A stretch of 64,000 bases of DNA from Brachypterus glaber (lineage: Eukaryota > Arthropoda > Insecta > Coleoptera > Kateretidae). Positions within the stretch are counted from its first letter, which is position 1. Each line of letters starts with the position of its first letter. The position numbers and the translations under genes were made by a program. The DNA is taken from NCBI GenBank assembly GCA_958510825.1, contig OY294052.1, positions 2,811,816 through 2,875,815 on the forward strand, given 5' to 3'. The notes beneath the pieces were generated by a model that saw only the letters and a list, made by a program, of their open reading frames with translations, was not told the origin of the DNA and searched no databases. This document shows, in pieces, positions 10,748 through 21,142 of this stretch.

Positions 10748-11400
10748 TAGTGGTTAATTCGAGGGGTTACTAGTATATTAAAGGACAAGTTACAGAACGA
10801 GTCGCGAGCGGGGAGTTTTACAATGGAGGAGTGCGCTAAATGTCTTATGGAAAGAGTTCTTTATACTATTTTATCTATTTTCGCGTTTTATTTTGCTTAC
10901 AAAGTACATTTTAATAAAAATGAACGAGGAAAAATGAACATTTACTCCAGTGTATAAAGGTGTCTCAAATGATTTTATTCTGCCCGCCGAACACCTTTAC
11001 TTCTAGTATTTGGGACTTACCTTTAGTACCTTACTTGAACTTAACTGACATAAAACCAAACAGCCCAAAACCACACAAAAAAAAACAACACAAAACATAC
11101 CTATTTATTAATATTTTATAAAACTTTTACTTGTTTTTAGATCTTTAGGTACTGTGGATACAGAATACCAAAATTTTTATAAATTTCATGTCAATCTTCT
11201 TTTGTTTTTCTTACCAACTTATGAACAAAAAAATTCCCATAACTGTTTTAAAATTAATAAAAAAGTTACTAAAACTGATTTACAATTAAGGTTATTGTAA
11301 CACGCAGACTAAAACTACAAAAACGTAATTATTAAATGCAAATAAAAGTTAAACTAAATTTTAATTTTAAACTGTTAATTCGCGGACTTTTTAATAAATA
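10748..11400. other. No feature recognised
   Basis: AT-rich DNA between MITE G and the DINE-1-like copy B. No supported coding region. Confidence 0.5.
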
Positions 11401-11542
11401 ACATCGGCACTTAGTGCTACTAAGAGTGCCGATGTATTGAAATCTTCGCCGAAAATTCAAAATCTTTGACCACGGTTTTTTCACATTTCTCGACGTTTTA
11501 GACCATTCTGAGTCGAAATCAGTAAAAAAAATTTTTGCGTCC

Positions 11543-11586
<44 letters not shown>

Positions 11587-12132
11587 GGGTGTAAACTCTC
11601 TAACTCAATTTCTACATGAGATATCGACTTTCTGTTTTTTGCATATATTTTCTTATCGTATTCCGAAGAGCTGATTAGATTTTGGGGGTAAACGATTGGG
11701 GGTAAGGGGGTAAAAATAGGGTAAAACTCCTATTTTTAGCGTTTTTTGTTTATAATTAAGGCAATTATTATTGTATTTGGTAAATTTAGCACTTATATAA
11801 AAGATAATTTTATATTGGTCAAAAAATGTTATAAACAACGTTTTCCTAAAACGCATTGTTTTCGAGATATTGGCGTTTAAAGCAGTAAAAGGTTTTTTTT
11901 TTAGCATATCTCACATATTTATAACCCGATTTCAAAAAATTATTTTTTAAATAAAAGCTCTTTTTAAGCCCTATAAAAATGTTATATACACTTTTTTGCT
12001 AGAATATAATGTTTTAAAGATACAGAATTTAAAATCAAACAAAACACCTAGTTTGAAATTTGCAAACTAGATGGCTCTAGTGTGCAATAGTGCTGATGTT
12101 TTGACAGGGTGCCTGCAACGTTTCATCTAGTT
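11401..12132 (-). mobile_element. DINE-1-like repeat, copy B
   Basis: Close relative of 355-1041 in the same orientation. Terminal hairpin at 11401-11435. The GTCT microsatellite is expanded to 11 units at 11543-11586, against 2 in copy A and about 5 in copy C. The minus-strand 5' end AACTAGATGAAACGTTG is at the right edge. A minus-strand frame inside is repeat sequence with no protein similarity. Confidence 0.72.
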
Positions 12133-12373
12133 TAAGAACTATAGTTGACGCCCAGATAGAATTCCAAGCAATCCATTAGAATTCAGTGTAGTTTTGTAAA
12201 GCTCGTAAAATGTTAAATCCCGATCGTTTTACAACGTTCCGAAGGACAATGCTTATAATTCCTAAGGACGATTTTCTCTTCAACTCAAATGATCCTTTAG
12301 AATGTTTTCTTAACATTTTAATGAAGGTTTTCAAAGAATTTTGTTAATTCTAGATTGACTAATTTAATAACAA

Positions 12374-12430
12374 AACAAGCCGTGAAGATATGTAAATCTA
12401 AGCATTCCATATTCACAGTAAATTGTTTTG
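12374..12430 (+). repeat. 5' fragment of DINE-1-like family Q
   Basis: Begins AACAAGCCGTGAAGATATG, then carries TATTCACAG, matching the right end of the long copy at 5096-5992 and the fragment at 55386-55460. Confidence 0.6.
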
Positions 12431-12550
12431 GGTTTTTTTGTTATTGAATACAAGCAGTATCCACAAAATTACCACTAATGAAATACTAGATACGTGACGC
12501 TTCTCATTATTTTATTGGATTGAAATCGCACGCATGCAAAAACAAGGTTT

Positions 12551-12704
12551 ACAGAAAAAAGGATTCCTTTAAACAAGGACACGTCCTTGACTGAAGCGCG
12601 CAGATCTTTATTCAAAAACCCGTGCTCTTTATTCAAGGACATTGAATGTGGTTCAAAGAAATGCTAGAAATGCTTTCCTTGGTTCAGGATTTTTTTTTTC
12701 TGTG
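12551..12704. mobile_element. Palindromic repeat H, copy 2 (shortened)
   Basis: Ends ACAGAAAAAAGGATTCCTTT and its degraded complement ending TTTTTTCTGT. It shares CCCGTGCTCTTTATTCAAGG with the other H copies but has lost part of the fold-back. Confidence 0.65.
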
Positions 12705-12793
12705 TAGTCCAAATATTTCTTGGAAAATATTTAGTAATAAAAACTAATATATATCTTTTTTTGTTTCAGGTAAGGGGAACATTTTAATGCCTA

Positions 12794-12797
12794 ACTG
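12794..12797. repeat. Target-site duplication of the Gypsy element (left)
   Basis: ACTG immediately left of the LTR, repeated at 23783-23786 immediately right of the other LTR. Four bases is normal for Ty3/Gypsy integrases. Confidence 0.85.
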
Positions 12798-15049
12798 TGT
12801 AACCCTTGCCTTGGTGTTAAAAAATTGTAACCTACAATTTATAAAACATCCAAGGAGAAAGGCTGCATACCACGGAGCTATTAAAGTTTTTTGGAGAGCG
12901 TGGGTCGCGGGTGGAGTTCCTTATAATTTTTGATTATAACCAGTCGTTATATTTGTGGGCGCCAGTCTAAAATAGACAAGTGAGGGGGCATAAGCTTTAT
13001 ATCAAAACAAAACACAGCTGAAAAATAGATTGACAAATAATGCACAAAAAGTTAATTAATTATTAGTTTTATTAACAATAGTGAGACAAAAAAAAAATAA
13101 ATATTGATTGATAACAAAATGTTACAATAGTTTTTATCCGTAGGATCGTGCCGCACAAATGTGAACTTTCTCTGAAATAAATAGCATTTCCAGGTTTTTT
13201 GGTATGCACCCCAAAGTAAACTATTTAATGATATTCACTCCAGAGCAAGTAAATTAGCAAATGTTTTCCTTTAATGGAAATTTGGATCCTACAGACAAAT
13301 TTTAAGAATCTATTTAACCTTTAATAATGAGTACTCATGTTAAGGCCGGCCGATAATAAGTATAACTTATTCATAAAATTAATCTTAGACATACATTAAA
13401 CATTTTAAAAATACATTAGTCGATATCAATTTACAATTACAAAATAATCCGGTGATGATACAGCTCCATGAAGGGAGACAACATTTGGTTTTTCGCTTGG
13501 AATCTCAAACGGAACAATACAAATATGCTTGATAAATACCTTAAAAATCCATAGAGTCACCTTGGCAGTTAACTAGAAGGAAATGTGTCCCACCTTGGAC
13601 ATATGACGATTTCCAACTATTGGAACCCCAAGAATCCACTAACCAGAACGAATAACTGGAGTGGTACATTCAGAGAACCAACAATACAGGATACCAAGCT
13701 TCATCTCTACTAATTAGGTGCTTCTCAGAAATCGTATCAAACAAACGACCAAGAAATCGATCGAAATTCGAACCGGCGTGCGACCCAGCGTGCGACCCAG
13801 CGTGCGACTCAGCGTGCGTCTCAGCGTGCGACTCAGCGTGCGACTCAGCGTGCGACTCAGCGAGCGTCTCAGCGTGCGACTCAGCGTGCGACTCAGCGTG
13901 CGACCCTATAATTGGAAAAGAAGGAAACCCTTTTTAATTCCAAATATACTTAAAAATAAAGTAAAAACAAATAAGAATAGATGGATAACTTACGGTTTTA
14001 TTCGCCAAACCGGTGGCTTCCAATTTCGTTTCTTGTAGGAAGGTTTTTTATTCCTACATAAAAAATATAACCGTTAAAATCGATCATGACACAAAAATAA
14101 CAATTTGCTTACCTAGGAGTGTTTTATCTATCCATTTTGTACTTAAATTATAGGATACGCTTAAACCAAGCATTAACATTCATTTAATTAAGTGAAATAC
14201 ACCAATTAAAAAGTTTTTTAGACACTTTCTACTTATTGCGACTTGCTGCCTCGCCCATTTTAACAAGAAGGACGCTATGAAGATAGCTTCGATCTGTCAA
14301 AAACAAATCTTAAAAACTTAATTTTATTTGTTTTGAAAATTAATTGTTTTTAGTTAAAAGGTTCATTCAACTGGTTTAATAATTATTATAATTAACTTTG
14401 ATTGTTTAAATTTCAATAATTATCAAAAATATGATTTCCTGGCATGAAGTTAGCAACTTATCAAATTTAAAAAAAAAAACAATTTTACAGAAGCAAAATT
14501 AGCTAATACTATTTTAATACGTTTTACAATACATTTTAAAGCAATTTTAAATGCTCTAAATAAAACTAAGCCCTTAATATCTTAAAATAATCTTTTTACA
14601 AAATATGACGAAATCTGCATACTAGCGACATCTATGCGCCAAATCCTGCACACCACTTGCGACAGAAGCCTGAAGCTATATATTTGGTTTGTAGACCAAA
14701 TATTTTTGACAAGTGAGGTTATGTTTAATTTTGAAAACTAAATATTAAAGTTTATTTAGTTTATCTTTATAATTAATGTATATTTATGGAATTCCAAGCC
14801 TAGAATAAGAATTGACAGTGCTCCTAGTGATCCTACGATTGTGGCATGTTTAGAAATTCTGCTTTCGGAGAATACCATCCTAAACATGGGCCCCCATAAA
14901 CATAATATGAGACAAAATACTTAAAAATGATACCTATGACGTTCTAGGAAATAACAAACAGGTAAATTAAACAAGTTTAATTGTATGGGGCTACCATTAC
15001 AATATAAAATGTTATAATTTAGTAAACCGAGCTAAAAGCAAAGGTTACA
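12798..15049 (-). repeat. 3' LTR of the Gypsy element
   Basis: A 2252-bp repeat of 21543-23782. TG...CA termini extend to the inverted hexamer-plus TGTAACC / GGTTACA. It holds 11 units of a 12-bp tandem repeat at 13776-13906. Such LTRs are several times longer than the few hundred bases common in insect Gypsy elements. Confidence 0.95.
13776..13906. repeat. 12-bp tandem repeat in the 3' LTR (11 units)
   Basis: Units are GCGTGCGACTCA with variants GCGTGCGACCCA, GCGTGCGTCTCA and GCGAGCGTCTCA. On the plus strand, antisense to the element, it lies in a 106-codon frame giving a V-R-L-S repeat. On the sense strand one frame gives an E-S-H-A repeat. GC-rich against a very AT-rich background. No evidence that either frame is used. 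Confidence 0.9.
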
Positions 15050-15058
15050 CACCCCCCT
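15050..15058 (-). other. Polypurine tract of the Gypsy element
   Basis: On the minus strand AGGGGGGTG abuts the 3' LTR. This is the expected position and composition for the plus-strand primer of reverse transcription. Confidence 0.85.
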
Positions 15059-15959
15059 AACTTACGGAAAAATATTTTTACTTTAGTAAAAATATTTTTT
15101 TTACTGTCTCAACACGTACGGCACGTACTCAAGGTATATACCTTATTAACGTTATATGACTAGACTTAACAAAAAACTACTTAACTACTAAAAAAGACTA
15201 GCCTAGGTTTTTATGAACGATCCCTGCTAAAATCGTTATTGCCATTCAAGATGTAATTACATACATTGAACGCAAGGGGACAAAACAAACCGGTACTCAT
15301 CTGAAGTTCGGGGTTAGCCAGGACATACAGAAAAAATACCTAACTTCTAAAAAAATCACGGAGAGCAGGTTGGGGAATTAACATTATGTTAAAATTGTTC
15401 TATCTACGGATATAATGTGCACCCTGGTGCTTCTGTCAACTGCCTGTTCCTTAACCCTATCGCGGGTTCTAACCATGGCTATCACCTGTTGGTGAACTAA
15501 ACAATTAGTACTGACACAACTGAGCTTTAGCGTCAGAAAGCACACTAAAATTCCACAATGGAACATTTTTTTTCATCAAATGGTCCATCCAAGTTTAAAC
15601 GTCACAATCGGGAATTTTAAAAACCTAATTACAATGCTGATCTGATGTATGTACCTAACCTGAAAAAAACGATAACCTAACATGATACCCAAATATCAAA
15701 ACTAACAGTACATATCACTCAGACCAACACCATATTCCAAAATCAAGTGATACCACAGTATCAACAGTACATAAAGTACGTCACAATCGGTAATTGTCAG
15801 AGATACCTTCAAATAACGCCTGCGCCAAACACAGATATTCCCGTACGCAGAACTCTATGCCAGCTTATGATTGGAATAAAACCACGCTAATATTCATACA
15901 CCTCATTCAGAAAACCCGTCGGTTTTTGAAACCCATTCGCTACATTCAACACATACTAC
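15059..15959 (-). other. Gypsy 3' untranslated segment between pol and the 3' LTR
   Basis: About 0.9 kb after the pol stop without a long sense frame. A third ORF (env) would lie here; none is present. Short frames of about 60-75 codons show no recognisable motif. Confidence 0.7.
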
Positions 15960-18900
15960 CTATGCTTCAGTTTCATTCAAATCATCGACATCATCCAAAG
16001 TATCCCCATATGGCTTAAGATCCTTGACATGCCAGTCACCGAGATCTTTACCATCTAAATCAGTTAATTGATAGACCAATCCACCCTTGGTCTTCTTAAC
16101 CAAACACAACACATATCTAGGTGCCAATTTTGCAGAAAAACGTTTTCCCGCATCACTTAATACCTTATTCTTTTTCCAAACTTTATCACCAACATGATAA
16201 ACGTCCGCAGGGCGTTTTCTTAAATTATAACTCTTAGCATTCTTAAGATAAGCTTTCCTAAGATGTTCCCTAACTACTTTATATATCTCCGGCAGTTTAG
16301 AAATATTTTCCGCATAGTCCTTTATGTCAAAATTGTTCACATTTACATCCTCTACTTCATTAATATCTTTGTAGAAATCACCACTGATCGGTACATGCCT
16401 TCCAAAATTTAAAAATGTTGGGGCATATCCAGTTGCTTCATGCACAGCTGTGCGTATAGCATAACCAATATGGTGTATTTCCTCATCCCAAGTGGTATGA
16501 TTATTATCAGTGATGTATGATCTCATTGCCGCTCCTACTACTTTATTTATTCGCTCTACTGCATTATGCTGAGCATGAAATTTTGCATTATAATGACATT
16601 TTACTTTGTATTTCTTTAAAAGTACTTCGAACTCTTTACTGATAAATTGAGACCCATTATCACTAATAATTATTTGAGGCACACCAAATACTAAAAACAC
16701 ATGGTTTTCTACAAATTTATTAATCGTAGCAGAGTTTGCCTTTTTCATTGGATGCAAAAGTGAGAATTTCGTAAAATAATCAGACACTATCAGTAAATAA
16801 AAATTTCCTGATTTTGTTTTAGGCATCGGTCCTAAAATATCCACTGAAATGACTTGCCACGGAAAATAAGCCCTTTTCGGTTTTCCCATTAAACCAGTAC
16901 GACCCTTCGTGTTAATTTTTTGAGAATTACACATTATGCACGACTTAACATATTTCTTAACTGCCTTGGACATACCTTGCCAATAATAAATTTGCCGAAT
17001 TCTTTGCAACGTCTTAAAATGACCCAAATGTGCCGCATTTGGTTCGTCATGAAATTTTTTGAATATAGCCAGCCTCTTAGACCGAGGTACTACTATTTTC
17101 CAATCCGGAACATTCGTATGGAAACCAAAATCAACCGGTATATGCTTTTGCAACAACCCATCTTTTACACGAAATTCAGGAAATTTATCAGGGCTATCCA
17201 CAACCCTTTTTACCATATTTATGTACCACGTATCACCCTCAAGGTCATTGTCACTAATTTCAATTGTGGCAATCTCTACAGGAGCACGCGAAAGTGCGTC
17301 TGCAACAACGTTTAAAGCGCCTTTTCTATGCATTATAGTCATATTATACTGTTGCAGCTTAACTGCCCACCTTGCTAGTCTGCCTACTGGGTCTTTTAAT
17401 TGGTTTAGCCATAAAAGTGAATAATGGTCAGTAATAACTGTGAAAGACTCCGCGCCCTCAATATAAGGTCTAAATTTCTGTACCGCAAAAAGAACTGCTA
17501 AACACTCTAATTCTGTAACTGTGTATTTTCTTTCTTGTGCTGTCAAAGTCCTTGAGGCATAGGCAACTACTACCTCTTTATCTTTAACCGTCTGTGTGAG
17601 TACTGAACCCAGGCCGACCCTGCTAGCGTCTGTTTGTAGGACAAAAGGCTTTGTAAAGTCTGGGGATGCTAGCACAGGTGCTGAAACTAATGCCTGTTTT
17701 ATATTTACAAATGCTTTCTCAGCCTCATCATTCCAAATGACCTTATTTGCTTTCTTTTTACCGTGAGTTAGAGCATTGATGGGAGCAATTAGAGTAGAGA
17801 AATTATTAATGAATCTGCGATACCAGCTACAGAGACCCATGAACCTTTTTATTTCCGTTACCGTAGTAGGTCTAGGAAAGTCAATCATGCATTGTACTTT
17901 TTCTGGACTTGTACGAAGCCCTTTGTTATCTAATACAAAACCTAAATACTTTAAGGAACTTTTACAAAATTCACACTTTTCCAAATTTATAGTTAAATTT
18001 GCCGCCTTTAACCGTTCAAAAATTTTATTCAAAATTTCAACGTGTTTCTCAAACGTCTCAGTAACCACTATCACGTCGTCTAGGTAAACGAACACAAATT
18101 CTTCAAATTCAGGACCCAAAAGTACATCCATGAGTTTCTGTTGAGTCTGCGCAGCATTGCAGAGACCAAAAGGCATTACAAGAAATTCAAATAAACCACG
18201 CCCCGGTACTATAAAAGCAGTCTTTTCGCGAGATGAGTTTTCTAATGGTATTTGCCAAAATGCAGAATTAAGGTCAATACTGGAAATACACTTTGCTTTA
18301 CCCAACCTATTTAGAATAAAATCAACTAGTGGCAATGGATAAGCACACTTTTTAGTTACATTGTTAAGTTTTCTACCGTCAAAACACATTCTATTCTCAC
18401 CAGTTTTCTTTTTAACTAGAATTAGAGGACTAGCCCATGGACTGGTAGAGGGTTGTACTACATTTAACTCCAACATTTTATCTAATTCTTTATTAAAAGT
18501 TTGTAAAACATAAGGACTCATAGCATACTGTCTTTGTTTTATAGGTTCTGCGTCTCCAGTATCAATCTTATGTTCAATTAAATTTGTTCTACCCAGTTTA
18601 CCATTAGACAACTCTTTAAACTTCTCTAATAAATTCTCTAATTGTGCCCTTTGCTCTATTGTTAAATTATCTTTACTTTGAATTACGCTTAATTCATTTA
18701 CTTCACAAGGCTGCCCTAGAAGATAATTAAAAACATGAGTCTTGCCATAATTCCCTTTTATAAACCAAGTTTTACTTCTAAAGTCTATTTGCAAACCAAA
18801 TTCCCTACATAGGTCACTACCGAAAATAAAACTATGTTGCAAAGATGTTACCACTATGAATGGTATTGTCTTTCTTATTCCATCCAATGTGACTGGGATA

Positions 18901-19838
18901 TCTACCGTTCCCAAAACATTTTGATTTGACCCATCCGCAGTTGTAACTACTAAATCCTTGTCTATTTTAATTTTTAGATTAAATTTATTAACAATGTGCA
19001 GCGCTTTAGCCCCCAAAACAGATCTATTTGCACCAGAATCTAACATTGCTATAAATTTCTGCCCAAATATTTTAAAATCTACATAAGGCCTAATGTCATT
19101 ACCTACTTTAACAAAACAAGGAGCTACATTAACCTCTTTCTCATTTTCTTTAACCTTAACAACATTTGTTTTATTTTCTGCAACACAATCAGTGACTTGC
19201 GCTGGTCTTTCAACCCTAAAATCACAAATAATATCCTTATTCCTATGGATACTATTTCCCGCAAAAGCTCTACCACTTTGCGCAGGTTTTTTAACCACTT
19301 TGACAAAAGTTTTATTTTCTGCAACAACAGCACTGTTTTGCACTGGCCTCTCAACCCCATTTATAACCGCGTCATTATTTTCTGCAACAACATCAATGTT
19401 TTGCACTGGCCTTTCAACCCTATTTATAACCGCTTTATTATTTTCTGCAACAACAGCAATGTTTTGCACTGGCCTTTCAACCCTATTTATAACCGCATCA
19501 TTATTTTCTGCAACAACAGCAATGTTTTGCACTGGCCTTTCAACCCTATTTATAACCGCATCATTATTTTCTGCAACAACAGCAATGTTTTGCACTGGCC
19601 TTTCAACCCTTAATACAACCGAATTATTTTTCGCTAAACTCCCTTTTATTTGAACTGGTTTTTCAACCTTACCAAAATCCTCAACCGTATTATTAAAAAC
19701 TACCCCATTTTTAATTTTACTACTTGAAACTTTAAAAAATTTACTTACTTTGCTTTTCCACTGATCCCAGTCCCTTTTATCAAAAAAACTTTGTTTGGCT
19801 TTTGACTTCACAGAGCATGCGCCAACACCATGCTCCAA
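15960..19838 (-). CDS. pol: Gypsy Pol: protease, reverse transcriptase, RNase H, integrase
   Basis: Predicted as the downstream part of a Gag-Pol fusion. The frame has no good ATG at its start (TTG at 19838) but is open back through the end of gag, in the -1 frame. Counting from 19838, residues 57-228 are a linker of ~21-aa repeats. Aspartic protease active site is DSGA near 267. RT is about 435-640 with YLDD at 585-588. RNase H has candidate catalytic D737, E777, D804 and D847. Integrase has an HHCC zinc site (H930, H937, C967, C970) and the DDE triad D1000, D1060, E1095, with 34 residues between the last two. A GPY/F-like C-terminal region is about 1215-1277. No chromodomain or env is seen. 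All catalytic residues checked are present. It copies element RNA into DNA in the capsid and inserts it into the host genome. Confidence 0.95.
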   Translation of the reverse strand: MEHGVGACSVKSKAKQSFFDKRDWDQWKSKVSKFFKVSSSKIKNGVVFNNTVEDFGKVEKPVQIKGSLAKNNSVVLRVERPVQNIAVVAENNDAVINRVERPVQNIAVVAENNDAVINRVERPVQNIAVVAENNKAVINRVERPVQNIDVVAENNDAVINGVERPVQNSAVVAENKTFVKVVKKPAQSGRAFAGNSIHRNKDIICDFRVERPAQVTDCVAENKTNVVKVKENEKEVNVAPCFVKVGNDIRPYVDFKIFGQKFIAMLDSGANRSVLGAKALHIVNKFNLKIKIDKDLVVTTADGSNQNVLGTVDIPVTLDGIRKTIPFIVVTSLQHSFIFGSDLCREFGLQIDFRSKTWFIKGNYGKTHVFNYLLGQPCEVNELSVIQSKDNLTIEQRAQLENLLEKFKELSNGKLGRTNLIEHKIDTGDAEPIKQRQYAMSPYVLQTFNKELDKMLELNVVQPSTSPWASPLILVKKKTGENRMCFDGRKLNNVTKKCAYPLPLVDFILNRLGKAKCISSIDLNSAFWQIPLENSSREKTAFIVPGRGLFEFLVMPFGLCNAAQTQQKLMDVLLGPEFEEFVFVYLDDVIVVTETFEKHVEILNKIFERLKAANLTINLEKCEFCKSSLKYLGFVLDNKGLRTSPEKVQCMIDFPRPTTVTEIKRFMGLCSWYRRFINNFSTLIAPINALTHGKKKANKVIWNDEAEKAFVNIKQALVSAPVLASPDFTKPFVLQTDASRVGLGSVLTQTVKDKEVVVAYASRTLTAQERKYTVTELECLAVLFAVQKFRPYIEGAESFTVITDHYSLLWLNQLKDPVGRLARWAVKLQQYNMTIMHRKGALNVVADALSRAPVEIATIEISDNDLEGDTWYINMVKRVVDSPDKFPEFRVKDGLLQKHIPVDFGFHTNVPDWKIVVPRSKRLAIFKKFHDEPNAAHLGHFKTLQRIRQIYYWQGMSKAVKKYVKSCIMCNSQKINTKGRTGLMGKPKRAYFPWQVISVDILGPMPKTKSGNFYLLIVSDYFTKFSLLHPMKKANSATINKFVENHVFLVFGVPQIIISDNGSQFISKEFEVLLKKYKVKCHYNAKFHAQHNAVERINKVVGAAMRSYITDNNHTTWDEEIHHIGYAIRTAVHEATGYAPTFLNFGRHVPISGDFYKDINEVEDVNVNNFDIKDYAENISKLPEIYKVVREHLRKAYLKNAKSYNLRKRPADVYHVGDKVWKKNKVLSDAGKRFSAKLAPRYVLCLVKKTKGGLVYQLTDLDGKDLGDWHVKDLKPYGDTLDDVDDLNETEA
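19149..19670 (-). repeat. 63-bp (21-residue) tandem repeat in the Pol N-terminal linker
   Basis: Five near-identical 21-residue units start at Pol residues 77, 98, 119, 140 and 161, with core RVERPVQNIAVVAENN. Degenerate units flank them (about 57-76, 182-207, 208-228). The repeat lies between the frameshift site and the protease. Frame is kept throughout. Confidence 0.93.
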
Positions 19839-19853
19839 ACTTACTAGTTTTTT
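19829..19853 (-). promoter_or_regulatory. -1 ribosomal frameshift site at the gag/pol junction
   Basis: On the minus strand, gag ends GCA AAA AAC TAG. The heptamer A AAA AAC (19853-19847) fits the X XXY YYZ rule, and the -1 frame runs on into pol (AAA AAA CTA GTA). Eleven bases after the heptamer a hairpin begins: GAGCATG (19835-19829) pairs perfectly with CATGCTC (19819-19813) around a 9-nt loop. Slip site, adjacent stop and downstream stem together are the standard signal. Use in vivo is inferred. Confidence 0.88.
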
Positions 19854-21142
19854 GCCTGATTATTATCATTACCCGTCCCTTTATTTGATTTACTATTGCA
19901 TTCACAAACAGAAGGTTTGTTTTGAACTGGCTTTGACTTGCAATCTGGACAGTTAGGTTTTATTACACCTATCTTATTACAACCAAAACATCTTATCTGT
20001 TTTTCCGTGCAATTATTTTTTATGTGACCGAATTTGTTACAAGACCAACACTTTACTTCATTAATTTGTACTTTTGGCTTAAAATTTTGTTGAAAATTGT
20101 TACTATTGCTGCTATTATTGGTTTGATTATAATTAAACGGTTTTAAATCATTTTCTAAATTTCTGCAATATGATAAAAGTTCTTGAACTGAATTAATTGT
20201 TATAACAGACAGAGGTCCTACATACCAATGCAACAAATTCTTTTTAATATATTTAATTTTTGTCAATTCATCTACTTTACCCGATAATCTATTAAACAAA
20301 TTCCTAATATCGCTAATAAATAGTGAGACCCTTTCTTTATAACCTTGTTTCCTATTTTTAATTTCTGTCCATATTGCATCATCAAAGTCCATTGGAAGAA
20401 AATCCTGTTTAAGTGCAGTTATTAACTCATCCCAATTTTTAACATTATCCTTTACCGAAATAAACCAATCCCAAGCCGAATCTGTAAATAAATCAACGGC
20501 CGAATTAAACAAAACCTCTTTAGCAGTATTTCTAGCCAACCTAACTTGTTCTATTTTTTCTAAAAATCTAACAGTATTTTTTGAATTGCCATCAAAAGTT
20601 ATTTTCCACTTATATACCGGTACACTACCCTGCGAAATATTGCTAACACCACTACTATTTAAATTAACCAAGTTATTAGTTACCATTTCAGAATTAAAAC
20701 TAGACACAGTGACCGTTTGTGCGTTATCCACTTTTTGTTCTAATTTTTCAAGGTAATCACATTCATATGAAAGTAATCTAATTTGGTGGTCATCAATGAA
20801 ATCTTGAAAAGTCTCTAATTCATCCTGCGCTCTATAAGAAGGTGCGTTATTTAACCTATTTTTAACATGAAAAATTCTAGAGTCAATTTTCTTACGATCC
20901 CCCCCAGCAGATTCACTTAAATTATCAAATTCATTTATTAATCTAGATAAAGCAATTTGACTTTGCGTAATTTCCGCCCTTTCTCTTTCAACTTCTATTT
21001 TTGGGTCCGAAAAAATATTAAAATTATCTAATAACAGTTTCTTAAGTGCTTTTCTTTTTACTTCAATATCTAACCGCGTAGACCTTTTTCTGATAAGCAA
21101 TTCATAATTTACCTCATGGTTCAGCAAAAGATTGGGATCCAT
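19844..21142 (-). CDS. gag: Gypsy Gag polyprotein
   Basis: Coat protein of the retrotransposon particle. The first ATG of the frame is at 21142, giving 432 residues; an upstream in-frame TTG at 21160 would add six. The N-terminal half is charged and probably helical. Residues about 174-334 have the look of a retrotransposon capsid domain, with a W-rich block around 224-240. The C-terminus carries a CCHC zinc knuckle (C365, C368, H373, C378) that binds element RNA. A second knuckle at 385-398 has valine in place of the histidine (CX2CX4VX4C), so it may bind zinc poorly. The last codons are also the slippery heptamer that shifts ribosomes into pol. The stop is TAG directly followed by TAA, which limits simple readthrough in this frame. 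Confidence 0.93.
   Translation of the reverse strand: MDPNLLLNHEVNYELLIRKRSTRLDIEVKRKALKKLLLDNFNIFSDPKIEVERERAEITQSQIALSRLINEFDNLSESAGGDRKKIDSRIFHVKNRLNNAPSYRAQDELETFQDFIDDHQIRLLSYECDYLEKLEQKVDNAQTVTVSSFNSEMVTNNLVNLNSSGVSNISQGSVPVYKWKITFDGNSKNTVRFLEKIEQVRLARNTAKEVLFNSAVDLFTDSAWDWFISVKDNVKNWDELITALKQDFLPMDFDDAIWTEIKNRKQGYKERVSLFISDIRNLFNRLSGKVDELTKIKYIKKNLLHWYVGPLSVITINSVQELLSYCRNLENDLKPFNYNQTNNSSNSNNFQQNFKPKVQINEVKCWSCNKFGHIKNNCTEKQIRCFGCNKIGVIKPNCPDCKSKPVQNKPSVCECNSKSNKGTGNDNNQAKN

Noticed and set aside
12769..12797. A possible 3' splice site (T-rich tract plus CAG) just left of the Gypsy insertion
   Set aside because: No coding frame follows on either side of the insertion, and such strings are common in AT-rich DNA.
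13718..14038. 106-codon plus-strand frame with R-L-S-V repeats, and its twin at 22463-22771
   Set aside because: It lies antisense inside the Gypsy LTR and exists because a 12-bp repeat keeps any frame open. No independent coding evidence.
15059..15959. env gene of an errantivirus-type Gypsy element
   Set aside because: No sense frame longer than about 60 codons and no signal peptide or transmembrane pattern between pol and the 3' LTR.
19093..19653. Long plus-strand frames opposite the Gypsy pol repeats
   Set aside because: Shadows of the 63-bp sense repeat; no motifs.
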